DNA of 64,000 bases, taken from assembly GCA_023394415.1 (NCBI GenBank), contig JAEXAR010000040.1:1-64000 (forward strand), in the 5' to 3' direction. The notes under the pieces are model-generated. The model saw only the letters and a program-made list of their open reading frames with translations, was not told where the DNA came from and ran no database searches. Source of the stretch: Bacteroidota bacterium. Its GTDB lineage: Bacteria > Bacteroidota > Bacteroidia > Flavobacteriales > Weeksellaceae. Below, in pieces: positions 40,925 through 50,102 of the stretch. The position numbers and the translations under genes are program-made. The first letter of the stretch is position 1. Every line of letters starts with the position of its first letter.

Positions 40925-42196
40925 ATGAGCAGCAATGTAATCTTCGACCTTATTGAAAAGGAAAGACAAAGACAAACCCACGGTATTGAACTTATAGCAT
41001 CAGAAAATTTTGTTTCTGAAGATGTAATGAATGCTATGGGAAGTGTTTTAACCAATAAATATGCAGAAGGATATCCTGGAAGAAGATATTACGGAGGGTG
41101 CGAAGTAGTAGATGAAATTGAAACTTTGGCTATTGAAAGAGCTAAAGAGCTTTTCGGTGTAGAATATGCTAATGTTCAGCCACATTCAGGTTCACAGGCC
41201 AACGCAGCCGTTTATCTGGCAGTTTTGAAACCAGGCGATGCGATACTTGGATTGGATTTATCAATGGGAGGACATTTAACACATGGGTCTGCAGTAAATT
41301 TTTCCGGAATACAATATCAGGCTAATTTTTATGGCGTGGAAAGAGAAACCGGATTAATTGATTACGAAAATGTGCGCCAAAAAGCCTTAGAAGTAAAGCC
41401 TAAAATGTTAATTGCAGGATATTCAGCCTATTCCAGAGATATTGATTTTGCCAAATTCAGGGAAATTGCTGATGAAGTAGGTGCTACACTTTGGGCAGAT
41501 ATTGCACACCCTGCCGGATTGATTGCAAAAGGGCATTTGTCTTCTCCTTTTCCACATTGTCATATCGTAACCACTACCACTCATAAAACCCTTCGCGGAC
41601 CTAGAGGAGGCTTAATAATGTTGGGTAAAGATTTTGAAAATACCTACGGACACAAAACTCCTAAAGGTGAAACCAAAATGATGAGTCAGGTTTTAGATGG
41701 TTGTGTATTCCCGGGGATTCAAGGTGGACCATTAGAACATGTAATTGCTGCAAAAGCTGTTGCATTTGGAGAAGCGTTGGATGATAAGTTTACCACTTAC
41801 ACCAAACAAGTTATTTCCAATGCAAGAGCATTATCAAAATCGATGATGGATAGAGGTTTTGATATTGTTTCCGGAGGTACCGACAACCATTTGATTTTGG
41901 TAGATTTACGTAACAAAAACGTGAACGGTAAAGAAACTGAAAAAGCTTTGGTAAAAGCAGATATTACCTGCAACAAAAATATGGTACCTTATGATGACAA
42001 ATCAGCGTTCACCACTTCCGGAATTCGCTTGGGAACCGCTGCTGTTACAACAAGAGGTTTGAAAGAAAATGATATGGATACTATTGCTGAACTGATTTCT
42101 AACGTGGTAGATCATATTAAAGATGACACAGTTTTAGCAGACGTAAGAAAAAAAGTAAACCATATGATGGACGGAATTCCTTTGTTCACGTTTTAA
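40925..42196 (+). CDS. glyA: Serine hydroxymethyltransferase
   Basis: This enzyme converts serine and tetrahydrofolate to glycine and 5,10-methylene-tetrahydrofolate, using PLP. 423 residues. Signatures: ELIASENFVSEDVMNAMGS, YAEGYPGRRYYGGCEVVD, the PLP lysine in TTTTHKTLRGPRGG near residue 221, and GIRLGTAAVTTRG. The 108 bases upstream hold TAAATTTG (40809-40816) and a stretch of AGACATCTAACATCTAAT-type mini-repeats. Confidence 0.97.
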   Translation: MSSNVIFDLIEKERQRQTHGIELIASENFVSEDVMNAMGSVLTNKYAEGYPGRRYYGGCEVVDEIETLAIERAKELFGVEYANVQPHSGSQANAAVYLAVLKPGDAILGLDLSMGGHLTHGSAVNFSGIQYQANFYGVERETGLIDYENVRQKALEVKPKMLIAGYSAYSRDIDFAKFREIADEVGATLWADIAHPAGLIAKGHLSSPFPHCHIVTTTTHKTLRGPRGGLIMLGKDFENTYGHKTPKGETKMMSQVLDGCVFPGIQGGPLEHVIAAKAVAFGEALDDKFTTYTKQVISNARALSKSMMDRGFDIVSGGTDNHLILVDLRNKNVNGKETEKALVKADITCNKNMVPYDDKSAFTTSGIRLGTAAVTTRGLKENDMDTIAELISNVVDHIKDDTVLADVRKKVNHMMDGIPLFTF

Positions 42197-42220
42197 TTTT
42201 TTTCCAGATACGAAATATGA

Positions 42221-42247
42221 GTTTCGGGTTTATCCCGAAACTTTTTT
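42221..42247 (+). terminator. Terminator after glyA
   Basis: GTTTCGGG pairs with CCCGAAAC across TTTAT and is followed by T residues. Confidence 0.85.
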
Positions 42248-42341
42248 ATGATTTAAAACCTGCAATCTTGTAAATAACCAAAATTTTTTAGCTTAATTTT
42301 TAATTAAAGTAAACCATAAAGGTAAACCGAAAGTACATTCA

Positions 42342-42803
42342 ATGGAAAAAAAACTTTTCACTTTCGAAGAGATTAAACAGAAAATAGTAAACTATTGTGT
42401 TTATCAGGATCGTTGCCATTTTGAAGTGGAGCAGAAGATGAAAGAATTTGTGCTTATTCCGGAGGCAAAAGATGAAATATTGATGTACCTCATCAAAGAA
42501 AACTACCTTAATGAAGAGCGATTTACCAGAAGTTATATCCGCGGAAAATTTTATATGAAACAATGGGGACGCAATAAAATTAAGCAACACCTCAAGCAAA
42601 AAGGCATCCACGAAAAACTCATTGTAAAAGCAATGGATGAGATTGATACTGCCGATTATGAAAAAACCATCAGAAAGATTTGGGATTCTTATTACGAAAA
42701 GCAGAAAGGTATGAAAGACTACCAGAAAAAAATAAAATCAACACGGTATTTAATGAGCCGTGGATTTGAATATGATGCAATAAATGAGATTTTTAATGAT
42801 TAA
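42342..42803 (+). CDS. recX: RecX-family regulatory protein
   Basis: 153 residues made of three-helix repeats, as in RecX, which binds RecA filaments and limits recombination. Visible repeats: VNYCVYQDRCHFEVEQKMKE, YLKEENYL-type LIKENYLNEERFTRSYIRGKF, and IKQHLKQKGIHEKLIVKAMDEI. RecA is not adjacent, which is usual in this group. Confidence 0.88.
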   Translation: MEKKLFTFEEIKQKIVNYCVYQDRCHFEVEQKMKEFVLIPEAKDEILMYLIKENYLNEERFTRSYIRGKFYMKQWGRNKIKQHLKQKGIHEKLIVKAMDEIDTADYEKTIRKIWDSYYEKQKGMKDYQKKIKSTRYLMSRGFEYDAINEIFND

Positions 42804-42869
42804 TTTTTATAAGGAGAATATTATTTATTAAAAAACGTTAAATTTACCGACAAAATTATCTTGATAACT

Positions 42870-43520
42870 ATGAAAAGAGCTTTAATGTTTATAGTCTTTA
42901 TGACTGTAATGAGTTCCCTGAAAGCCCAGTTTAACAATTCACAGTATATAAAGTGGGGAGTTACCGGAAACTTTCATAAAGGTTCTATTGTTAATGTTCA
43001 CGACTATTCTAAAGGGAAGTATGGCGGAGGATTAGGATTGTTTGCAGATATTGCACTTACTGAAAATGATGTTTTTGATGTGGCATGGCTTTATATAGAA
43101 CCACAAATTGAGTACAGTATGCAAGGCGAGTTTGCAAAAGCACCACCTTTTGAAACCCAAAAATATGACAACCATTATCTTGCAGCAATGCTTTACTTAA
43201 AATGGTTTTACAATTTTGGAAATATGAAGCGTGACGCATTTGTTTTCGCCGGTCCAAGAGTAGAATATATGATTATGGATAAAAAAACTACTACTCCTGA
43301 ATATGAAGCAGGCTATTATCAATATAATTTAGACCATAATATGGAAAAATTTGGATATGGTGTTTCATTTGGTACCGGAATTAGAATTAATAAGCAGTTT
43401 GAGGCGTTTCTCCGTTATGACAGAGGTTTTAGCAAAGTTTACACAGATAATCCTGAAAAAACTTATAACAGGCTTTTAGCAGTAGGAATCAATTATTTTA
43501 TTAATACCAACTGGAGATAA
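42870..43520 (+). CDS. Outer-membrane beta-barrel-like exported protein
   Basis: 216 residues from the ATG at 42870. A signal peptide covers about residues 1-20 (MKRALMFIVFMTVMSSLKAQ). The rest alternates hydrophobic and polar residues with aromatic girdles (YIEPQIEYSMQ, FVFAGPRVEYMI, FGYGVSFGTGIRINKQFEAFLRYDRG), as in small PorT/OmpW-type barrels. No substrate is apparent. It precedes the polysaccharide locus and may or may not belong to it. Confidence 0.75.
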   Translation: MKRALMFIVFMTVMSSLKAQFNNSQYIKWGVTGNFHKGSIVNVHDYSKGKYGGGLGLFADIALTENDVFDVAWLYIEPQIEYSMQGEFAKAPPFETQKYDNHYLAAMLYLKWFYNFGNMKRDAFVFAGPRVEYMIMDKKTTTPEYEAGYYQYNLDHNMEKFGYGVSFGTGIRINKQFEAFLRYDRGFSKVYTDNPEKTYNRLLAVGINYFINTNWR

Positions 43521-43578
43521 TCTATATAATAAATTTTATATTATATAAGTTTAGTAATGAGTTTGATTGATGTAAAAA

Positions 43579-44358
43579 ATGAAATTTTCAGTATACATAT
43601 TTATATTTCTTCTGTTATTAGTTTCCTGTAAACCAAAACAAAATATGGTTTATATGTCTAATGACAATTTTAAAGAAGAAGTTTCACAGGCAAGATACCA
43701 AGGGCTTCATATACAGGAAGGTGATATTTTAGAAATTATAGTCTCTGCCTTTGATGATATTGCTGTTAAACCTTTTAACAAGGCATCAATGACACAGGTT
43801 TCCGAAACGACACAAGGTGGTTCCACAGTACCTTCGGAATATGTTGTGAATACTGATGGCACTATAGATTTTCCAGTTTTAGGAAACATTTTTGTTAAGG
43901 GAATGACGAAAGAGCAAATGAAACAAGATATGGAGAAGAGATTAAGGAGATATCTTACTGATCCAATGGTAAGCATAAAGCTTAAAAATTTCAATATCAG
44001 TATTCTAGGTGAAGTGCGCGGTCCTGGACAAAAAACAAGCGGCACGGAAAAGCTCAATGTGTTTCAGGCTTTGGCATTGGCAGGAGATATGACTGAAGAT
44101 GCCAACAGAACCAATGTAAAACTTATTCGCTATTCAGAAGAAACTGGTAAAGACAATGTTATCTCTTTAGACCTTTCTGAAGCAGGCATTGTAAACTCCC
44201 CTTATTACTATCTCCAGCAGAATGATATTCTGTATGTTGAGCCGGACAGAAACAAACTTATTACGGCAAACAGCAATGCCAGTGTAGATAAAATTATAAA
44301 ATATGGAGGTGTAGCTTTGGGCATTCTAACCTTAGTGCTCTCCTTAACCCGCCGTTGA
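43579..44358 (+). CDS. wza: Wza-like polysaccharide export lipoprotein (first copy)
   Basis: 259 residues. Lipobox LLVSC puts a lipid on Cys17. A Poly_export domain (about 38-125: GLHIQEGDILEIIVSAFDDI, YVVNTDGTIDFPVLGNIFVKG) is followed by a SLBB domain (ISILGEVRGPG) and a C-terminal membrane helix (about 238-256). It would form the outer-membrane side of the exporter. The gene is followed three bases later by a Wzc-like kinase; the pair is repeated at 52123-55334. Confidence 0.92.
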   Translation: MKFSVYIFIFLLLLVSCKPKQNMVYMSNDNFKEEVSQARYQGLHIQEGDILEIIVSAFDDIAVKPFNKASMTQVSETTQGGSTVPSEYVVNTDGTIDFPVLGNIFVKGMTKEQMKQDMEKRLRRYLTDPMVSIKLKNFNISILGEVRGPGQKTSGTEKLNVFQALALAGDMTEDANRTNVKLIRYSEETGKDNVISLDLSEAGIVNSPYYYLQQNDILYVEPDRNKLITANSNASVDKIIKYGGVALGILTLVLSLTRR

Positions 44359-44361
44359 TAA

Positions 44362-46704
44362 ATGGAATTGCTAGAATCATCTGCCACCAAGTTAACCAAC
44401 AAAAATATTAACTTTAAAAAAGAAGTTAAGAAGTACCTTAAAAAATGGTATTGGTTTCTTTTGAGTATGCTGCTGTTTTACATGATTGCAAAAGTATATT
44501 TGCGTTATGCTCAACCTCAGTATCTCTCGAAAACGGCCCTTAAACTTCAGGAATCCAAGAACACCAACAGCGCTCTTGGAGACATGAAAAATCTTGGCAT
44601 GGGCATTAGTGGAAACGAAGAACTTAAGGGAGAAACTACTGTTATCGTATCCAAACCTATTCTGATGCAAGTGGCCAAGAACCTTAACTTAGATGTCGCA
44701 TTTTTCAGCCAGGGTAAAATTAAAGAAGAAGAACTATACAAAAATACCTCTCCTTTATACGGAAAGATTATCAGCTTAAAAGATTCTGCAAGCTTCGGTG
44801 GTGCTACCTACAAAATAGAACCTTTAGGTAACAGATCATTCAAAATTGTAGAGGGTGGAAACGGAGTTTATCCATTAAATGTTCCTATAAACTTGCCTTT
44901 TGGTATCGTACAACTTACCTCAAAACCCGGATTTCGTTTTGATACCCCTATAAAAGTGGTTTTTAAAAATATTAAATCAGTCGCTGCAGGTCTGGAAGGC
45001 TCTATAGGTGTAGCTTTACCAGAAAATAAAGGCCTTCTGATGGAGCTTTCTATGACGGGACCTGTACCAAGAAAATCGGAAGACATATTGGATGAAGTTA
45101 CCCGCCAATACAATATAGACGGGGTAAAAGACAAAAATCTCGAAGCACAGAATACACAAGATTTTATAAATGATAGGTTGCAGGTTATTACCGAAGATTT
45201 ATCGGGCATAGAAAATCAGAAAGAAAGTTTCAAAAGACAGAATCAATTAACTGATCTTGAAACTCAGGCATCAATGGCTTTAACCAATGCTAATGACAAT
45301 ACTAAAATTATATTGGCAAATGCAACACAGCTGGAGGTGATCAATTCTATTGCGGCTTCAGCAAATTCCGGTGCGGATAATCTTTTACCTTCAGGCTTGG
45401 GAATGTCTGCAGGATTGGAAAGTTATATCAGTAAATATAATGATCTTGTGCTTACGCGTAACCGTGTACTAAAACAGGCAACTCCAGCCAATCCTGCCAT
45501 TATTGAAATGAATAAAGAGATTTCAAGTGTTAAAAATCTCATCCGTAGAAATCTTGCAGACCAACAAGCTTTATTAAACGCTCAGATTGCACAACTTAAA
45601 GCACAAATTAGTATTGATAAAGACAAAGTAAGCCGCTACCCAAGTCAGGAAAAAATATTTCGTAGTATTGAAAGACAGCAAGGTTTGAAAGAGCAATTGT
45701 ATCTTTACCTTTTACAGAAAAGAGAAGAAAATGCTATTACTTTAGCGGTTACAGCTCCAAAATCTAAAGTAGTAAACCCAGCTTATACAGTGGGACAAGT
45801 AAAACCCAATGCAGCTCAAATTACAAAAGGCGCTCTTGCATTAGGATTTATGATTCCTCTGTTGCTGTTTTTTGTTTTATTCAGCCTTGATACAAAGGTG
45901 CACACCAAAGAACATATTTTACAGTACGTCCCTGATGCTACCATTATTGCAGAAATACCGGTTAATGAAAATGAGAACAGCCTTATTCATGGGAAAGATT
46001 TCTCGGTATTTGCAGAATCCTTTAGAATCCTATCTTCTAATCTGCGGTTCCTTCTTAAAACCCAAAATAATGATGGCAACAAAGGAGTATTATTGGTCAC
46101 TTCGTCCATTAAAGGTGAGGGTAAAACAACCGTTGCCATGAACCTCTCACTTACGTTAGCCAGTAAAAGCAGAGTTCTGATAATTGGTGCCGATATTCGT
46201 AATCCGCAGCTTCATCGTTTTGTAGATGGTAAAAACTATGGGCTTACCAATTTCTTGGTTTCAGAAGATACCAATCCAGAAAAATACATTATTCCTTCAA
46301 AGCTTACTCCTAATCTCGATGTATTGTTTAGCGGGGAAATTGCACCAAACCCGAACGACCTTTTGGATATGAAGAAATTTGATGATATGATTAATGGTCT
46401 TCGTGCCGAATATGATTATATCGTGATCGACTCTGCACCAGTTATGCTAGTGAGTGATACAAGACATCTTGTAGATAATGCAGATGTTACCCTGTATATT
46501 GTGAAATCGGACTATTCAGAAAAAGAAATGATGGAATTTGCAGGTGATTTCGAGAGAACTAATAAAATTCCAAGCATGGCCTTTGTACTGAACAGCGTTT
46601 CGCCGGAAAACACCCGTTATGGTAAAAAATACGGTTACGGATACTATTCTTATGGCGCAGAAGAGCTGAAGAAAGAAAAGAAATTCTTTAAAAGGTTTTT
46701 CTAA
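44362..46704 (+). CDS. wzc: Wzc-like polysaccharide co-polymerase / tyrosine autokinase (first copy)
   Basis: 780 residues. A Wzz-type chain-length domain lies between two membrane helices (about 35-53 and 490-510), with a long coiled coil at 285-450. The cytoplasmic BY-kinase has Walker A SSIKGEGKTT near residue 580, A' VLIIGADIRNPQ near 605 and Walker B YIVIDSAPVMLV near 690. A tyrosine cluster near the C-terminus (RYGKKYGYGYYSYG) is the autophosphorylation site. It controls chain length and export. The ABC-transporter genes follow without a gap. Confidence 0.93.
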   Translation: MELLESSATKLTNKNINFKKEVKKYLKKWYWFLLSMLLFYMIAKVYLRYAQPQYLSKTALKLQESKNTNSALGDMKNLGMGISGNEELKGETTVIVSKPILMQVAKNLNLDVAFFSQGKIKEEELYKNTSPLYGKIISLKDSASFGGATYKIEPLGNRSFKIVEGGNGVYPLNVPINLPFGIVQLTSKPGFRFDTPIKVVFKNIKSVAAGLEGSIGVALPENKGLLMELSMTGPVPRKSEDILDEVTRQYNIDGVKDKNLEAQNTQDFINDRLQVITEDLSGIENQKESFKRQNQLTDLETQASMALTNANDNTKIILANATQLEVINSIAASANSGADNLLPSGLGMSAGLESYISKYNDLVLTRNRVLKQATPANPAIIEMNKEISSVKNLIRRNLADQQALLNAQIAQLKAQISIDKDKVSRYPSQEKIFRSIERQQGLKEQLYLYLLQKREENAITLAVTAPKSKVVNPAYTVGQVKPNAAQITKGALALGFMIPLLLFFVLFSLDTKVHTKEHILQYVPDATIIAEIPVNENENSLIHGKDFSVFAESFRILSSNLRFLLKTQNNDGNKGVLLVTSSIKGEGKTTVAMNLSLTLASKSRVLIIGADIRNPQLHRFVDGKNYGLTNFLVSEDTNPEKYIIPSKLTPNLDVLFSGEIAPNPNDLLDMKKFDDMINGLRAEYDYIVIDSAPVMLVSDTRHLVDNADVTLYIVKSDYSEKEMMEFAGDFERTNKIPSMAFVLNSVSPENTRYGKKYGYGYYSYGAEELKKEKKFFKRFF

Positions 46705-47546
46705 TGCAGAATGACGATACTTACATTATTGGTTCCAAAAATTCATTCTTTAGCCTTAATTTAAAAGAGGTTTGGGAATATAGAGATTTGCTTTTGATGC
46801 TGGTGAAAAGAGATTTCGTCACGTTTTATAAGCAAACCGTTTTAGGGCCACTTTGGTTTATCATACAACCATTACTTACCACTTTAATTTTTATAATTCT
46901 ATTTGGCAACATTGCCAAAATTTCTACGGATGGAACTCCACAGATTCTTTTTTATCTTGCCGGAATTACCATTTGGAATTACTTCTCCGAAAGCCTTAAC
47001 AAAACGTCTACCGTTTTTACAACCAATGCTGCAATGTTTGGTAAAGTGTATTTTCCGAGGTTAATTATGCCACTTTCTATTGTGGTTTCGGCACTTATGA
47101 AATTTGCCGTACAGTTTGGCGTATTTATTTTGGTATGGTTGTATTACCTTCTTTTTACAGATCATATAAAACCCAATATTTGGGTTTTAGCAACTCCGTT
47201 TCTAATTTTGCTAATGGCGATGTTTGCTTTAGGAATCGGGATGATTTTTTCTTCGCTCACTACAAAATATAAAGATCTTTCATTTTTATTGACATTTGGA
47301 GTGCAATTGTTTATGTACATCACTCCTGTAGCGTATCCCATATCGGCTTTGCCGGAAAAGTATAGGTTTTTAATGTATGCCAATCCTCTTTCATCGGTGT
47401 TTGAAGGTTTCAGGTATGCCTTTTTGGGTCAAGGTACTTTTCAACCTGTAGATTTAGTATGGTCCGTTGCCATTATTACTTTGATATTAATCATTGGAAC
47501 ATTTATTTTCAACAAAGTTGAAAAAAGTTTTATGGATACCGTTTAA
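46704..47546 (+). CDS. wzm: Wzm-type ABC polysaccharide exporter permease
   Basis: 280 residues with about six membrane segments and the ABC-2 signature: LLLMLVKRDFVTFYKQTVLGPLWFIIQPL at the start, FFSESLNK-type amphipathic helix, and FLLTFGVQLFMYITPVAYP late. Its ATG overlaps the wzc stop. With Wzt it would move undecaprenyl-linked glycan across the inner membrane. Confidence 0.93.
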   Translation: MQNDDTYIIGSKNSFFSLNLKEVWEYRDLLLMLVKRDFVTFYKQTVLGPLWFIIQPLLTTLIFIILFGNIAKISTDGTPQILFYLAGITIWNYFSESLNKTSTVFTTNAAMFGKVYFPRLIMPLSIVVSALMKFAVQFGVFILVWLYYLLFTDHIKPNIWVLATPFLILLMAMFALGIGMIFSSLTTKYKDLSFLLTFGVQLFMYITPVAYPISALPEKYRFLMYANPLSSVFEGFRYAFLGQGTFQPVDLVWSVAIITLILIIGTFIFNKVEKSFMDTV

Positions 47547-47612
47547 TTAAAATATCTACCATCAATATTGAACGACATAAACAGCATAATATAATTTAAC
47601 CATATAAATCTC

Positions 47613-48536
47613 TTGAACTCCAAACTCGCCATAAAAGCTGTAAATATATCCAAGCAATATCGTCTTGGTGAAGTTGGCACAGGTACCTTGTCTCACGATC
47701 TTAACAGAGCCTGGGCAAAAATCCGTGGTAAAGAAGATCCTTATCTTAAAATTGGGGAATCTAATGACCGTACACGAAAAGGCGGTAGCGATTATGTTTG
47801 GTCGCTTAAAGACATCAATTTTGAAATAGAGAAAGGTGATGCAGTAGGAATTATTGGCAGAAACGGTGCCGGAAAATCTACGTTACTGAAATTACTTTCC
47901 CGAGTAACCAAACCTACCACCGGACATTTTGAAGTGAATGGAAGAATTGCTTCACTGCTGGAGGTAGGCACAGGATTTAATCCGGAAATGACGGGTAGGG
48001 AAAATATTTTTCTCAATGGCGCTATTCTTGGGATGCGTCGTAAGGAAATCCAGCGAAAATTTGATGAAATTGTAGATTTTGCAGGGGTAGAAAGATATAT
48101 TGATACGCCTGTAAAACGATATTCCTCCGGAATGTACGTGCGTTTGGCATTTGCAGTAGCAGCACATTTGGAGTCGGAAATTTTAATTGTAGATGAAGTT
48201 CTTGCTGTTGGAGATGCTGAGTTTCAGAAAAAATGCCTCGGAAAAATGGGCGATGTTTCAAAAGGTGAGGGAAGAACGGTGTTGTTTGTGAGTCATAATA
48301 TGGCAGCGGTACAGAAATTATGTAATAAAGGAATATTGTTAGAAAATGGAATTTTAAAAGAGGAAGGCAGTGTTCCAAAAATTTTATCAACATATTTAGA
48401 AGATAGTTCAATATTTTCTTTTGCTAAAGAATTTGATCATCATAAAGAAATACAAATTTTATCCATAATAGTGCCTATGTTTCAAGATTTGTTGAAGTGG
48501 GCGAGGGTTGTGTCATTATGCCTAAAGCATGTGTAA
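47613..48536 (+). CDS. wzt: Wzt-type ABC ATPase, C-terminally truncated
   Basis: 307 residues from a TTG start (no in-frame ATG nearby). The ATPase core is complete: Walker A GRNGAGKSTLL, signature VKRYSSGMYVRLAFAVAAHL, Walker B ILIVDEVLAVGD and the switch histidine in FVSHNM, ending ILSTYLED near residue 267. The last 35 or so residues are read out of frame from sequence that encodes the next gene's acetyltransferase. The glycan-binding C-terminal domain found in longer Wzt proteins is missing. This points to a deletion joining wzt to pglD (see findings). Confidence 0.85.
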   Translation: MNSKLAIKAVNISKQYRLGEVGTGTLSHDLNRAWAKIRGKEDPYLKIGESNDRTRKGGSDYVWSLKDINFEIEKGDAVGIIGRNGAGKSTLLKLLSRVTKPTTGHFEVNGRIASLLEVGTGFNPEMTGRENIFLNGAILGMRRKEIQRKFDEIVDFAGVERYIDTPVKRYSSGMYVRLAFAVAAHLESEILIVDEVLAVGDAEFQKKCLGKMGDVSKGEGRTVLFVSHNMAAVQKLCNKGILLENGILKEEGSVPKILSTYLEDSSIFSFAKEFDHHKEIQILSIIVPMFQDLLKWARVVSLCLKHV

Positions 48537-48835
48537 ATGCAGAGGTAAAAATAGGAAAGCATTGCATTGTTAACACAGCATCTGTAATAGAACACGAATG
48601 TGTGATAGAAGATTTTGTACACATATCTCCCAACGCAACACTTGCAGGGAATATTACGGTTAAGGAAGGCGCTCATATTGGTATTGGAGCCAACATCATC
48701 CAAGGTGTTAATATTGGGAAATACGCCGTTATTGGAGCTGGGGCTGTGGTTATTTCGGATGTTCCGGATTATGCTGTTGTTGTAGGAAATCCTGCGAAAT
48801 TAATCAAAATTAGAGAAGAGTTGCAGAAACATTAA
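48497..48835 (+). CDS. PglD/NeuD-like sugar acetyltransferase, N-terminally truncated
   Basis: 112 residues from a GTG; the same frame is open back to 48446 without an ATG and adds NTNFIHNSAYVSRFVEV. The left-handed beta-helix hexapeptide repeats are clear (CVIMPKACVNAEVKIG, then CIVNTASVIEHECVIEDF, HIGIGANIIQGVNIG) and the C-terminus ends GNPAKLI. The family normally has about 80 more N-terminal residues with a Rossmann-like domain that binds the sugar nucleotide. It would acetylate a UDP-4-amino sugar together with the next two genes; this copy is probably damaged. Confidence 0.75.
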   Translation: MGEGCVIMPKACVNAEVKIGKHCIVNTASVIEHECVIEDFVHISPNATLAGNITVKEGAHIGIGANIIQGVNIGKYAVIGAGAVVISDVPDYAVVVGNPAKLIKIREELQKH

Positions 48836-49969
48836 ATGGAGAAGAAGATATGGCTGTCCTCACCAGATATGGGTGGGCAGGAAATGAATTATATAAAAAG
48901 TGCCTTCGATGATAACTGGATCGCACCTTTAGGTCCTAATGTTAATGGATTTGAAAAGGATCTTTCAGACTATTTAGGATCAGATAATCATGTAGCAGTT
49001 TTAAGTTCCGGAACCGCAGCGTTGCATTTAGCTCTAATTCTTTTGGGAATTGAGAAGGGTGATGATGTTTTGTGCCAATCGTTAACCTTTTCAGCTTCTG
49101 CAAATGTTATTAAATATATAGGAGGAAATCCCATTTTTATTGATAGTGAACTTCAAACTTGGAATCTCTGCCCTCAAGTTTTAGAAGACGCCATAAAAGC
49201 AAGAATATCACTCGGCAAAAAACCCAAAGCACTTATAGCTGTAAGTTTATACGGAATGCCCTACAGAATGGATGAGGTATTGAATATCTGTCATCATTAC
49301 GGAATCTCCGTAATAGAAGACAGTGCGGAATCCTTAGGAAGCATGTATAAAGGTCAAAAGCTGGGTACATTTGGAGACATCTCGGTTATAAGCTTTAATG
49401 GTAACAAGATTATTACCACCTCTGGAGGTGGCGCTTTAATATCAAAAAATCCGGATCATAAAAGAAAAGCAATTTATCTTGCAACGCAGGCTAAAGAAGA
49501 TGCGCCACATTATGAGCACGTTACATTGGGTTACAATTATAGGATGAGTAACATTGCTGCAGGCATAGGTAGGGGGCAAATGGAAGTTTTGAGTAACCAT
49601 ATTTCTCGGCGTCGTGCAAATCATTTTTTTTATAAAAGTATTCTTGATCCAGTAGAGGGTGTAAGCATTTTACACGAGCCTGATGAAAATTTTTATTCAA
49701 ATCATTGGTTGAATGCCATATTAATTGATGAGAAGAAAATAAATAAAAGCCGAGAAGATTTGCGCTTGGCTTTCTTGGAGCATAATATAGAGTCACGGCC
49801 ATTATGGAAGCCAATGCATCTTCAGCCATTTTTTAAAGATGAATTATATTTTGGAGGGCAAAACGCCGAAAATCTTTTTGAAATGGGGCTGTGTTTACCA
49901 TCTGGATCTAACCTTACAGAATCTGATAAAATACGCATAAAAGAAGTTTTAGAAAATTTCTTTTTCTAA
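48836..49969 (+). CDS. DegT/DnrJ/EryC1/StrS aminotransferase (PglE-like)
   Basis: 377 residues. PLP-dependent sugar aminotransferase: SSPDMGGQEMNYIKSAFDDNWIAPLGP at the start, VLSSGTAALHLALILLGI, IEDSAESLGSMYKGQKLGTFGDISVISFNGNK with the cofactor lysine in the final NGNK. It most resembles the enzymes that aminate UDP-4-keto-6-deoxy sugars in bacillosamine synthesis. It starts directly after the acetyltransferase stop codon and lies before the matching dehydratase, so the three form a pathway cassette. Confidence 0.9.
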   Translation: MEKKIWLSSPDMGGQEMNYIKSAFDDNWIAPLGPNVNGFEKDLSDYLGSDNHVAVLSSGTAALHLALILLGIEKGDDVLCQSLTFSASANVIKYIGGNPIFIDSELQTWNLCPQVLEDAIKARISLGKKPKALIAVSLYGMPYRMDEVLNICHHYGISVIEDSAESLGSMYKGQKLGTFGDISVISFNGNKIITTSGGGALISKNPDHKRKAIYLATQAKEDAPHYEHVTLGYNYRMSNIAAGIGRGQMEVLSNHISRRRANHFFYKSILDPVEGVSILHEPDENFYSNHWLNAILIDEKKINKSREDLRLAFLEHNIESRPLWKPMHLQPFFKDELYFGGQNAENLFEMGLCLPSGSNLTESDKIRIKEVLENFFF

Positions 49970-50018
49970 AAATCCTTTCGTAAATTTATTATTGTAATTT
50001 TTACTGACTCTTTTTTCC

Positions 50019-50026
50019 TAAATTTG
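50019..50026 (+). promoter_or_regulatory. Candidate promoter (-7 element) for the dehydratase gene
   Basis: TAAATTTG with a TTG 24 bases upstream at 49992-49994; the leader would be about 75 bases. Confidence 0.4.
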
Positions 50027-50102
50027 CACCAGCTAAAGCTGATACAAATTTGGATTGATTATTGTATAGAGTCAATGTAACTTAAAAACGCTAAACTATA
50101 GA

